This document shows positions 36,133 through 44,613 of a DNA stretch of 64,000 bases, piece after piece. The stretch spans positions 1-64,000 of the forward strand of contig JBEKTW010000012.1 in assembly GCA_049515655.1 (NCBI GenBank), read 5' to 3'. The translations under genes were made by a program, and so were the position numbers. Each line of letters begins with the position of its first letter. Positions within the stretch are counted from its first letter, which is position 1. The stretch is from JBEKTW01 sp049515655. Lineage in GTDB: Bacteria > Bacteroidota > Ignavibacteria > UBA10030 > SZUA-254. Under the pieces are notes generated by a model. It was not told the origin of the DNA. It saw only the letters and a program-made list of their open reading frames with translations, and searched no databases.

Positions 36133-36576
36133 ATGAAATGCATTTTAGCTCTGTTTGCCTCCCTTGCCCTGTTGACCGGCAGCGCTTCTGCGTTCGGCGA
36201 GAAGCCGGACGAAAACGCCTCGGTCAGGTGCGAGGTCAGCATGAAACAAAAATCGATCAAAGCCGGGGCAACGGGTCAGATCCTTGTTTCGTTGCAGCCG
36301 AAGAAAGGAATCCACATCAATCTCGACCAGCCGATCCAGATAAGAATGGATAGCGCGGAAGTCATCGCTTCCGTCGGCAAACCGGAGATCCCCGTGATCG
36401 ATACATCGTATGACGCATCCAAACCCATCCGGCTGCGCGTCACCATCTCCAAAAACGCAAAACCGGGGAAATTCAGTCTCCGCGGGACGGTGATTTATTT
36501 CTATTGCTCGGACACGGAGGGCTGGTGCAGCAGATTCAAGCAGCCGATTGACGTTCAATGCACGGTAACTAAGTAG
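36133..36576 (+). CDS. Small exported protein, DsbD N-terminal-like
   Basis: 147 residues with a signal peptide ending near S-A-S-A-F. The mature part is an immunoglobulin-like beta-sandwich with a late C-x5-C pair (Y-F-Y-C-S-D-T-E-G-W-C). This resembles the periplasmic N-terminal domain of DsbD, which carries a redox Cys pair, but no membrane or thioredoxin domain follows. Inferred: a periplasmic thiol redox partner or a structural relative. It precedes lpxH by 6 bases. Confidence 0.55.
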   Translation: MKCILALFASLALLTGSASAFGEKPDENASVRCEVSMKQKSIKAGATGQILVSLQPKKGIHINLDQPIQIRMDSAEVIASVGKPEIPVIDTSYDASKPIRLRVTISKNAKPGKFSLRGTVIYFYCSDTEGWCSRFKQPIDVQCTVTK

Positions 36577-36582
36577 CCGTTC

Positions 36583-37308
36583 ATGTCCAAGGTATATTTC
36601 ATTTCCGATGCTCATCTGGGCCTCGGCCCGGAGGAAGAAGAACGGGGAAAAGAACGCCGCATCATAGCTTTTTTGGATTCCATCGCGAACGATGCAAACC
36701 AGCTCTTCATCGTCGGCGACCTCTTCGACGCCTGGTTTGAGTACCGGACGGTCATGCCAAAGGGGTATCACCGCCTGCTCACAAAACTCGAAGATCTGGT
36801 CCTCCGAGACATCAAGGTGCACTACCTCGTCGGCAATCACGATTTCTGGATCCGGAATTACTTTCATGACAGGCTGGGTATGACAGTCTACCGGCATGCA
36901 TTCGAGACAACAATCGACGGCAAGAGATTTTTCATCCATCACGGCGATGGCCTGGCCAACAACGACACGGGATACAAGATACTCAAGAAGATTTTACGGA
37001 ACCCTCTCGCCATGTGGCTGTACTCGTGGGTTCACCCCGACATCGGTGTCGCACTTGCCGGGTTCTCGTCAAAGAAGAGCCGGCAGTACACCGCCGAGAA
37101 GCACTACGGGGAGGAGGACGGCATGGTGAAATTCGCCGCTGAAAAAATCAGACAGGGAATCGACGTCGTCATCATGGGCCATCGGCATCAGCCGGTAGTA
37201 AAAGAGATGGGGAAAGGACTGTACGTCAATCTCGGCGATTGGATTGAGCATAACACGTATGCTGAGGCAGCCAACGGCGTGGTGAGTCTCAAAACCTGGA
37301 AGCCATGA
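36583..37308 (+). CDS. lpxH: UDP-2,3-diacylglucosamine diphosphatase LpxH-like
   Basis: 241 residues with the calcineurin-like phosphoesterase metal motifs in order: S-D-A-H-L-G (8-13), G-D-L-F-D (46-50), G-N-H-D (86-89), H-H-G-D (125-128) and G-H-R-H (200-203). Length and the F-x-x-R/W region fit LpxH. Known: it cleaves UDP-diacylglucosamine to lipid X in lipid A synthesis at the inner-membrane face. The stop overlaps the penicillin-binding protein start (ATGA). Confidence 0.85.
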   Translation: MSKVYFISDAHLGLGPEEEERGKERRIIAFLDSIANDANQLFIVGDLFDAWFEYRTVMPKGYHRLLTKLEDLVLRDIKVHYLVGNHDFWIRNYFHDRLGMTVYRHAFETTIDGKRFFIHHGDGLANNDTGYKILKKILRNPLAMWLYSWVHPDIGVALAGFSSKKSRQYTAEKHYGEEDGMVKFAAEKIRQGIDVVIMGHRHQPVVKEMGKGLYVNLGDWIEHNTYAEAANGVVSLKTWKP

Positions 37309-39536
37309 AGGCATTTACTTCAAAACCTAATTCCCTGAGGAATCGACGCAACGCGTATATTGCCGGAAGCATTATCGGAGCTCTCCTGCTGGTCGCGTAT
37401 GGCATTTACATCATGTCGGGCCTGCCTTCGCTCGAGCAGCTTGAGAATCCAAAATCGGAGCTTGCCACAAAAATTTATTCGACCGACGGAGAAGTTCTCG
37501 ATCAGTTTTTCATCAAGAACCGGACACAGGTAACCCTCTCCGAACTGCCGCCCTATCTCGTCAACGCACTTATAGCGACGGAAGACAAGGATTTCTATCA
37601 GCACTGGGGTGTGGACCTGCCGCGCATCGCCAGGGCGATGGTCAAAAATATCTTTACGCTCCGGCTGCGCGAAGGTGCAAGCACGATCACACAGCAACTT
37701 GCGCGCAATCTCTACGGCTTCAAAGGGGTCCACGAGTTGTTGCCGGCAAAGATCACGCGAAAAATCCGTGAGTTTATCACCGCGGTGCAGATCGAGCGCA
37801 ACTATACAAAAGAAGAGATTCTTGAGATGTACTTGAACGTCGCGTACTTCGGCAGGAGCGCCTACGGAATCGCCGCGGCTTCGCAAATCTATTTTGGCAA
37901 GAATCCTTCAAACTTGACTCTGGGTGAAACAGCCATTCTCATTGCGATGTTAAAAGGCCCGGGAATCTACGACCCGTTCAAGCATCGTGAGGCCGCGCTC
38001 AACCGGCGCAACACCGTCCTGAGCCAGATGACAAAATACGGTTACATTACGGAGGCAGAAGAAAAGGCCGCCAGACAGGAGCACTTGAGCCTCCGGCCGA
38101 TCAACGAACAACAGGCTGGCGGGATAGCGCCGCATTTCGTGGAGTGGATACGGCAGCAGCTTATCCAGAAAGCGGAAAAATATGGTTTCGATATCTATCG
38201 TGACGGCCTGTCAGTGTACACGACGCTCGATAGTCGAATGCAGCGCTACGCGAACCGTGCCGCCAGAGAACACCTTGCCGACTACCAGAAGTCATTCAAC
38301 GAAACGTGGCAGTGGAAAGACCATCCCTCCGAATTAAGCAGAGCCGTGTCTCAGGCAATCTGGACATCCGATGCGTATCGCCAGGCGGAACCTCAGAAGC
38401 GCGACAGCATCTACCGGGCACTTAGAAAGAACAGGGCTTTCGTCGATTCCGTGAGCAAGGACGCGAAGCATATCGAGGTCGGTTTCGTTGCGGTCGACCA
38501 TCGAACCGGGTACATTCTCGCCATGGTGGGCGGATCTCCGTTCGAGAATTTCAAGTACGGATTGAATCACACGACGCAGATTCGCCGACAGCCCGGTTCC
38601 GCGTTCAAGCCGTTCGTGTACACCGTGGCCATCGACAACGGCTATCCCCCCTGCTACGAATTGCTGAACCAGCCTGTGACCATTATAATGGCAAATGGGC
38701 AACGCTGGGCCCCGTCGAATTTTGACGGAAGGTTCGGGGGCAAGTTCACTCTCCGTGAAGGGATCAAACATTCCATCAACCTCATCGCCATCAGGGCAAT
38801 CATGGAAATCGCGCCCGTTGGCCAGGTCGTCAGCTATGCGCATCGCATGGGGATAAAATCCGACATTCCTCCGTATGAGTCGATCGCGATAGGAACTGCT
38901 GAAGTGCAGCCCCTGGAGATCACGGCCGCCTACGGCGTGTTCGCGAACGACGGCGTCTACGTTGAACCCATTTCTATTGTGAGAATTGAAGACAAGAATG
39001 GGAATGTGATCGAAGATACCAAAGCGGATAAGCGTGAGGTGTTGAGCCCGGAAACGGCCTACCTGCTTACCAGCATGATGGAAGACAATGTCAACGGAGG
39101 AACAGGCGGCCGCGTGAGGCTGTACTTTCACCTGCCAGCCGCAGGCAAAACCGGAACGACGCAGGAATTCGCCGACGCGTGGTTTATCGGGTTCACGCCG
39201 CACATCACTGCCGGCGTATGGGTGGGGTTCGACAACAAAACTGTACATTTTACAAACATCGACGGACAAGGCGGACACGCAGCTGCGCCCATCTGGGCCC
39301 GTTTCATGCAGTACGTCTATGATGACCCGGAAATCGGAATGCCCCTGGATTATTTCAATCAACCGGAAGGGGTCGAGCGGGACACGATTTGCTCCGAGAC
39401 AAAAAAATTAGCAACTCCGTTCTGTCCCGAGCGGATGGAGGAAGTCTTCAACAAGAAATACCGGCCGCCTGCGTGCGACAAGCACACGAGCGCGCATTGG
39501 AAGGAAGAAGAGACTAAACCAACGACACGATTTTAA
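37305..39536 (+). CDS. Class A penicillin-binding protein (PBP1A-like)
   Basis: 743 residues: a short cytoplasmic tail, one membrane helix (about 20-40), a GT51 glycosyltransferase domain with the E-D-x-x-F-Y motif at E93, and a transpeptidase with S432-x-x-K435, S490-x-N492 and K615-T-G617. All catalytic motifs are intact. Known: polymerises glycan strands and cross-links peptides. The pairing with lpxH suggests an envelope-biogenesis operon. A Cys-containing C-terminal tail follows the transpeptidase. Confidence 0.93.
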   Translation: MKAFTSKPNSLRNRRNAYIAGSIIGALLLVAYGIYIMSGLPSLEQLENPKSELATKIYSTDGEVLDQFFIKNRTQVTLSELPPYLVNALIATEDKDFYQHWGVDLPRIARAMVKNIFTLRLREGASTITQQLARNLYGFKGVHELLPAKITRKIREFITAVQIERNYTKEEILEMYLNVAYFGRSAYGIAAASQIYFGKNPSNLTLGETAILIAMLKGPGIYDPFKHREAALNRRNTVLSQMTKYGYITEAEEKAARQEHLSLRPINEQQAGGIAPHFVEWIRQQLIQKAEKYGFDIYRDGLSVYTTLDSRMQRYANRAAREHLADYQKSFNETWQWKDHPSELSRAVSQAIWTSDAYRQAEPQKRDSIYRALRKNRAFVDSVSKDAKHIEVGFVAVDHRTGYILAMVGGSPFENFKYGLNHTTQIRRQPGSAFKPFVYTVAIDNGYPPCYELLNQPVTIIMANGQRWAPSNFDGRFGGKFTLREGIKHSINLIAIRAIMEIAPVGQVVSYAHRMGIKSDIPPYESIAIGTAEVQPLEITAAYGVFANDGVYVEPISIVRIEDKNGNVIEDTKADKREVLSPETAYLLTSMMEDNVNGGTGGRVRLYFHLPAAGKTGTTQEFADAWFIGFTPHITAGVWVGFDNKTVHFTNIDGQGGHAAAPIWARFMQYVYDDPEIGMPLDYFNQPEGVERDTICSETKKLATPFCPERMEEVFNKKYRPPACDKHTSAHWKEEETKPTTRF

Positions 39537-39584
39537 GAGATTGGAAAACCAGCGGCAGAAAAGCTCTACAGCAGCAACCACAAT

Positions 39585-39746
39585 TTACTGCAATAATTCT
39601 TCTGCGAAAATGTTTGAACTGTCGTCTTCCGTGGTTTCCACCTGATGGGCTCTCAGCTTGTTGAGGATGAACAGAAGCGGGACGGCCGCGAGCGCGGCGA
39701 TTCCAATCCACTTTAGCAACTTCGTTATACTTTTCGATTCGTCCAT
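39585..39746 (-). CDS. 53-residue single-pass membrane protein
   Basis: ATG 39746 opens 53 codons ending at TAA 39585. The peptide starts M-D-E-S-K-S, has a hydrophobic segment of about 18 residues (K-W-I-G-I-A-A-L-A-A-V-P-L-L-F-I-L) followed by N-K-L-R, and ends in an acidic tail. The layout (short cytoplasmic head, helix, positive flank, acidic tail) is protein-like. No family was recognised. It is convergent with the penicillin-binding protein gene and 48 bases from it. No strong ribosome site is visible. Confidence 0.5.
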   Translation of the reverse strand: MDESKSITKLLKWIGIAALAAVPLLFILNKLRAHQVETTEDDSSNIFAEELLQ

Positions 39747-39929
39747 GACAAAGGGTTCCAGTAATCTAATATACGTTCTATCATAATATACGATTTTTTC
39801 TGATAAGATACTTGACGAAGATCACATAGAACCTTTTTCCCAACGGGAAACCGGCAGCGGGAGAAGTGCTCTATACGGATTGTTTTGCCCATAATAATAA
39901 ATCATATTACGCAGAGCTATAATTCTAAA

Positions 39930-40240
39930 TGAAAAATAGTAAATCCGAATACCGAAACCGTAAACAAATCCTAAATCCGAATATCTAAACTCTAAATTCC
40001 GCTTTTCAGAATCCCGCTCCCCAGCGGAATCCAGAAGCGGGACAATTCCTAAATCTTAATATCCAAATTCTAAACAAGCACCAAGTCCCAGCATCTAAAC
40101 CAAGACATCCAAAGAATCAAAAAAGGTTGTCGTTCTGATCGGTGTTTCGATTTTTGCATTTAGAACTTAGATTTTATTTAGGATTTCGGATTTCGTGCTT
40201 CGAATTTATCTATGATTTTGGACATCGAACGTTGCTTTAC
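39930..40240. repeat. AT-rich inverted-repeat element, copy 2, with nested hairpin
   Basis: Same family as the element at 32.1 kb but in the opposite orientation: the right end contains the exact inverse of its 17-base left-end word (40214-40230). Left-half units (ATCCGAA, ATATCTAAA, CTAAATTC) are complementary to right-half units (TTTAGGATTTCGGATTTC). A smaller inverted repeat built on CCCGCT and AGCGGGA sits at about 40012-40043. It fills most of the gap 39747-40275. Confidence 0.6.
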
Positions 40241-40275
40241 GTAACGTCACTTAATAATTTCATAGAGATTTGCCT

Positions 40276-42195
40276 GTGAATCAAACACATCCTGTGACGG
40301 AAAAAATATCCATCGTTCTTTCAATCTTACTGTGCGGCGCATTCCTGTGCTACGGCAAACCGCTCCGGACAACGCCGGCAGGTTCTTCACACCCCTCACT
40401 CGTTCTTATGTGCCTCTCCGCCCATCCCGACGATGAAGACGGCGCCGCGCTCGCATTCAACGGAATAGTACGCGGCCTCAAAACGTACAGTGTCCTTTTC
40501 ACACGAGGTGAGGGCGGACAGAATGAAACCGGTTCCGAACTCTACGAGGACCTCGGTGAACTACGAACAAATGAAACGCTCGAAGCGGCCAAGATTCTCG
40601 GCACCGAGGCCTATTTCCTCGGCTTCCCTGATTTTGGATTTTCAAAAACGGCGAAGGAGACTTTCATTAAGTGGGGCGGCAAAGACAGCGTCCTCGCGCG
40701 GCTCGTGTACTTCATCCGGGCGCTCAAACCTGATGTTATCATCACAAATCATGACACCGTCACGGTCAAACCGAATCGCCAGCACGGCAACCATCAAGCA
40801 GTAGGTATTACGGCCTATGAAGCGTTCTCGAAAGCAGCCGACCCGCTGTACCATCCGGGACAATTGAACGACAGGGTCACGACGTGGCAGGTAAAAAAAC
40901 TTTTCTTCCGCTCGTTCAGGGCGGACTCCACGGCAAAGAACAGGCAGTTCGTCGAGCTGGATACGCGCCAGCGTGACAGTACCGGCACACCCATCGAGCA
41001 AATCGCCATTGCCGCTCTCCACAAGCACCGTTCGCAGGGCCTGGAACGAATCACGCTCGAAGGTATCCCGGATTTCTTCCGGCGCCATAGATATTACCTC
41101 GTTGAGAGTGACCGTCAATATCCGTTCGATAACCATGATCTCTTTTCGGGGATCACACCGTCAATAAGAACTCAGGGCTCCGTCACAAGCGCGGCTCTCC
41201 AGGCCGCTGCACCCGTGAAAATCGTGGTGTCGCCGGGGTTCGTACCGCTAAATCTATCGGGAGAATCGGGCAGTAGGGACATCAGCCGGACATTCGTTGT
41301 CAATCTCATCAAGAACACTTCCGGGAAGGTCGATGCGAGGCTGAGCATTCACGCTGGAAAGGAAGGCCGGAGCCTCTTCTCAAAAAGGATTTCCCTGGAC
41401 TCGCAGAAATATGCTGACACCGTGCGACTTACACTGGGCAGGGATGAAATCATGGCCGCAAAAGTCCTACATTTTAATGTGGAAGAAGCAAATATCGCTC
41501 ACGCGATTCCGGCCAGCACAATTGTAACATTCCAGCCTGTTACCGCGAATTTCGAATCCGATGCGCTGGTGGGTATTGTCGCCACGTATGACAATTCATT
41601 GGAAGAAGTGCTGCACTCATTCCACGTCAACTATCGCCCCATCGACTCGAGCGCGTTAGCCACGGAGGATTTAGGGAAATACACGACGATCCTTCTCGAC
41701 CTTCGGACGTTTGAATTCCGGAACGACGCCGTCAAGTACGCAAACCGGTTGATCGACTACTCCTATGGCGGCGGCAATCTGGTCTGTTTCTACCACAAAT
41801 TGAATGACTGGAACGGGAAAGGATTCTCGCCGTACCCCATCACGATCACGAATGAACGTGTAACGGAAGAGGACGCTGCCGTCGTTCCGCTCGTGCCCGA
41901 CCACCCTCTGCTAACAACACCAAACATGATCTTGCCCCAAGATTGGAACGGGTGGGTGCAGGAACGAAGCATTTACCTGCCGAGCGACGACACGCTGAAG
42001 ACCTCTGCAAGATATGTCCGTATACTGGCGATGAGCGACGAGAATGAACATCAACCGCCGACGTCCCTCCTCTGGACCCGATACGGCAAAGGGACATACA
42101 CTTACGCATCGCTCGTTCTCTACCGGCAGCTGCGCATCCTCAACGACGGAGCCGTCAAGCTGTTGTTTAATCTCATTTCCCGGAAGAACCGCTGA
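40276..42195 (+). CDS. Exported PIG-L (LmbE-type) deacetylase
   Basis: 639 residues from GTG 40276 (a TTG two codons earlier is possible). Signal peptide, then the PIG-L/LmbE domain with metal motif A-H-P-D-D-E near residue 48 and a later H-G-N-H-x-A-V. Known: these zinc enzymes remove acetyl groups from N-acetylglucosaminyl substrates. A C-terminal region of about 350 residues resembles the beta and Rossmann-like regions of long exported PIG-L proteins. The APC permease starts right at its stop, so the two are co-transcribed. Confidence 0.85.
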   Translation: MNQTHPVTEKISIVLSILLCGAFLCYGKPLRTTPAGSSHPSLVLMCLSAHPDDEDGAALAFNGIVRGLKTYSVLFTRGEGGQNETGSELYEDLGELRTNETLEAAKILGTEAYFLGFPDFGFSKTAKETFIKWGGKDSVLARLVYFIRALKPDVIITNHDTVTVKPNRQHGNHQAVGITAYEAFSKAADPLYHPGQLNDRVTTWQVKKLFFRSFRADSTAKNRQFVELDTRQRDSTGTPIEQIAIAALHKHRSQGLERITLEGIPDFFRRHRYYLVESDRQYPFDNHDLFSGITPSIRTQGSVTSAALQAAAPVKIVVSPGFVPLNLSGESGSRDISRTFVVNLIKNTSGKVDARLSIHAGKEGRSLFSKRISLDSQKYADTVRLTLGRDEIMAAKVLHFNVEEANIAHAIPASTIVTFQPVTANFESDALVGIVATYDNSLEEVLHSFHVNYRPIDSSALATEDLGKYTTILLDLRTFEFRNDAVKYANRLIDYSYGGGNLVCFYHKLNDWNGKGFSPYPITITNERVTEEDAAVVPLVPDHPLLTTPNMILPQDWNGWVQERSIYLPSDDTLKTSARYVRILAMSDENEHQPPTSLLWTRYGKGTYTYASLVLYRQLRILNDGAVKLLFNLISRKNR

Positions 42196-43659
42196 GTGTC
42201 GTCCCCGGCACCACACGACCGCCCGGAGCTCATACGAGGGGTCGGCCTCACGGCCGCTACCTCTCTGAACATGATCGACATGATCGGTGTCGGTCCGTTC
42301 ATCACCATCCCGCTGATCGTCGCCGCCATGGGAGGTCCACAGGCAATCCTCGGATGGATCTTCGGCGCCGTGCTCGTCGCGTGTGACGGACTTGTGTGGG
42401 CAGAGCTCGGCGCGGCATTGCCGGGTTCGGGCGGGTCGTACCGGTATCTCAAGGAAATCTATAACCCCGCCGGGCTCGGGAAGTTGATGGCTTTCCTGTA
42501 CGTCTGGCAACTCTCGTTCAGCGCCCCCCTTTCGATTGCATCGGGTTGTATCGGCCTCTCGCAGTACGCCGGCTATTTACTGCCGTCCCTCGGGAAAACG
42601 CTGCTGCACCAGGATCTTCATTTTGCGATCCCGTTCCTCGGCACGGTGGAGGCAAGCTCGCTCCTGACTGCCGGCACATTTGTCGCAATGGCGGCGTGCC
42701 TGGCGGCAGTGTTCCTGCTCTATCGAAACATTACCGTCATCGCACGGATTTCCCGCTACCTGTGGGTGGGAGTAATGCTGACGATCGGCTGGATCATCAT
42801 TGCAGGAATCACACATTTCAACAGCGCGCGGGCTTTCAGTTTCCCACCCAACGCATTCTCCCTCTCGACGAATTTCTTCAACGGGATGGGCGCCGGAATG
42901 ATTGTCGCGATTTATGATTACTGGGGATACTATAATGTGTGTTTCATCGGCGGCGAGGTGAAAAACCCCGGTCGCGTCATCCCGCGCGCCATTCTTTTTT
43001 CGATTCTGTTTGTGGCGATCATTTATCTCACAATGAACGTCAGTATTCTCGGCGTGATCCCCTGGCAGGAGCTGAGTGAGACCGCAGCTTCCGACGCCCG
43101 GCAGTACATAGTTTCGGTGTTCATGCAAAGGATCTACGGAAATTGGGCAGGGCTACTTGCGACAGTTCTCATCATGTGGACGGCCTTTGCATCGATCTTC
43201 TCGCTTCTCCTCGGCTATTCACGGGTGCCGTATGCAGCCGCGCTGGAGAGGGATTATTTCAGGGTATTTTCGAACATCCACCCCAAACATCGCTTCCCGA
43301 ATGTCTCATTACTCGCGCTGGGGTTCGTGGCAATCCTGTTTTGCTCCCTGCGGCTCTCGGACGTCATCGCGGCGCTGGTCGTCATTCGCATCATCGTACA
43401 ATTTCTAGCGCAGACGGTCGGGATCGTCGTCCTGCGTATTCGCCGGCCGGAGATGCCCCGTCCTTTCCGCATGTGGCTGTATCCTCTCCCGGCAATGGTG
43501 GCCTTCGTCGGGTTTCTTTACGTTCTGATTATGCGGGAGAACTTCCTGAAGGAAATCCGTTACGCCGCCGTCATTATTGTCGTCGGACTTGTTCTTTACG
43601 TACTTCGTGCGGTCCGAAACGGCGATTGGCCATTCTCCGTGGCGCGTACGAATGAGTAA
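42196..43659 (+). CDS. APC-superfamily amino-acid permease
   Basis: 487 residues, GTG start directly after the PIG-L stop. About 12 hydrophobic helices with the APC signature near TM1 (M-I-G-V-G-P-F-I-T-I-P) and P-G-S-G-G-S-Y after TM2. Known: secondary uptake of amino acids or amines. It faces the catabolic cluster from the opposite strand. A role in importing a nitrogen compound for that cluster is possible but unsupported by sequence. Confidence 0.85.
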   Translation: MSSPAPHDRPELIRGVGLTAATSLNMIDMIGVGPFITIPLIVAAMGGPQAILGWIFGAVLVACDGLVWAELGAALPGSGGSYRYLKEIYNPAGLGKLMAFLYVWQLSFSAPLSIASGCIGLSQYAGYLLPSLGKTLLHQDLHFAIPFLGTVEASSLLTAGTFVAMAACLAAVFLLYRNITVIARISRYLWVGVMLTIGWIIIAGITHFNSARAFSFPPNAFSLSTNFFNGMGAGMIVAIYDYWGYYNVCFIGGEVKNPGRVIPRAILFSILFVAIIYLTMNVSILGVIPWQELSETAASDARQYIVSVFMQRIYGNWAGLLATVLIMWTAFASIFSLLLGYSRVPYAAALERDYFRVFSNIHPKHRFPNVSLLALGFVAILFCSLRLSDVIAALVVIRIIVQFLAQTVGIVVLRIRRPEMPRPFRMWLYPLPAMVAFVGFLYVLIMRENFLKEIRYAAVIIVVGLVLYVLRAVRNGDWPFSVARTNE

Positions 43660-43719
43660 TCGGTTGGCAGATGGGATTGGGGAACGACATGAAACCTTTG
43701 CGCTCTCGCGATTTGAAAA

Positions 43720-43880
43720 GCTTTACCACAAAGACACAAAGGACACAAGGAGAAAACTTCATAGCCATCTTCAACCTCTGGGTTCTATGCGAATCCTTTA
43801 CGGTCTCTGCGTTCAAAAAAACTTTAAACGCAGAGGACGCAGAGAAAAGATACGCAGAGATCGCAAAGGGGATTGGTTGC
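43720..43880. repeat. ACAAAGACACAAAG / CGCAGAG dispersed-repeat element
   Basis: The left part has CACAAAG-type units. The right part has CGCAGAG-type units (three within 50 bases), with CTCTGCGTT and AACGCAGAG forming a 9-bp inverted pair around 43820. I recall this repeat style as common in several bacterial phyla. The rest of the 413-base gap 43660-44072 holds no gene I can support. Confidence 0.5.
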
Positions 43881-44072
43881 TACAGGGATGCATTCCAACT
43901 TCCGAGCTAGTGTTGCAATGCACAATACGTGCGTCATCCGCGCCGTATCAGTGAAAATCAGCTGTAAGTTGATAACTTTGAGTAGATCGGTCAACTTAGG
44001 GAAGTTGAACAAATGCCGGTGTTGTACCCTCGAAGCTTATTTGAATTGCACGCCGCCAGACGGCCGATGATC

Positions 44073-44507
44073 TTACTTGCCGATATCCTCATTCCATAGC
44101 GCGGGATGTTCTTTGATGAAATGCTCCATCATCTTCACGCATTCATCCAAATCAAGGTCGATGACTTCCACCCCGTGTTCACGCATGAAGTCGCGCGAGC
44201 CGGAAAAGGTTCTCGATTCGCCGACGACAACTTTTCGGATATTGAATTGAACCACCGCCCCGCCGCACAGGTAACAGGGCATCAAGGTCGAATAAAGGGT
44301 TGTGTTTCGGTAGTCTCCTACCCGGCCGGCGTTGACGAGGCAATCGATTTCCGCGTGCAACATCGTATTTTTTTCCTGCACTCGTTTGTTGTGCCCGCGT
44401 CCGATGATTGTCCCATCCCGAACAAGCACAGAGCCGATAGGAATCCCACCTTCGGAGAGTCCCTTTTTTGCCTCCTTTATCGCTTCAGACATGACCTTAT
44501 CCATCAT
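44073..44507 (-). CDS. Cytosine deaminase, yeast Fcy1-like zinc deaminase
   Basis: 144 residues. Zinc and proton-shuttle motifs H51-A-E53 and P77-C78-x-x-C81 are present. Unlike tRNA adenosine deaminases, the C-terminus matches the yeast cytosine deaminase pattern F-I-x-E-x-P-x-x-W-x-E-D-I-G. Inferred reaction: cytosine to uracil plus ammonia, or a related aminopyrimidine. It is the last gene of the minus-strand catabolic cluster. Start ATG 44507; ATG 44504 is equally possible. Confidence 0.8.
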   Translation of the reverse strand: MMDKVMSEAIKEAKKGLSEGGIPIGSVLVRDGTIIGRGHNKRVQEKNTMLHAEIDCLVNAGRVGDYRNTTLYSTLMPCYLCGGAVVQFNIRKVVVGESRTFSGSRDFMREHGVEVIDLDLDECVKMMEHFIKEHPALWNEDIGK

Positions 44508-44531
44508 AGATCTCTCTTGACTCCCTCAAGA

Positions 44532-44560
44532 ATTATCAATTGCTAACAACCAATTGACAA
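44532..44560 (-). promoter_or_regulatory. Possible promoter inside an intergenic repeat
   Basis: On the minus strand TTGTCA (44560-44555), 17 bases, GATAAT (44537-44532), each one base off consensus. The predicted start is about 18 bases before the deaminase ATG. It lies in an AT-rich repeat (CAATTG units), so the match could be by chance. Confidence 0.35.
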
Positions 44561-44613
44561 TTGTCGATTAGCAGTTGGCCATTCACCATTACCTTGAGAT
44601 GATCAAGCTCGTC

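Noticed and set aside
38334..39362. 342-codon frame opposite the penicillin-binding protein
   Set aside because: Shadow of an intact class A PBP with all catalytic motifs.
39514..39711. 65-codon frame on the minus strand after the penicillin-binding protein
   Set aside because: Arg/Pro/Cys-rich nonsense frame; the adjacent frame at 39585-39746 encodes the protein-like membrane peptide instead.
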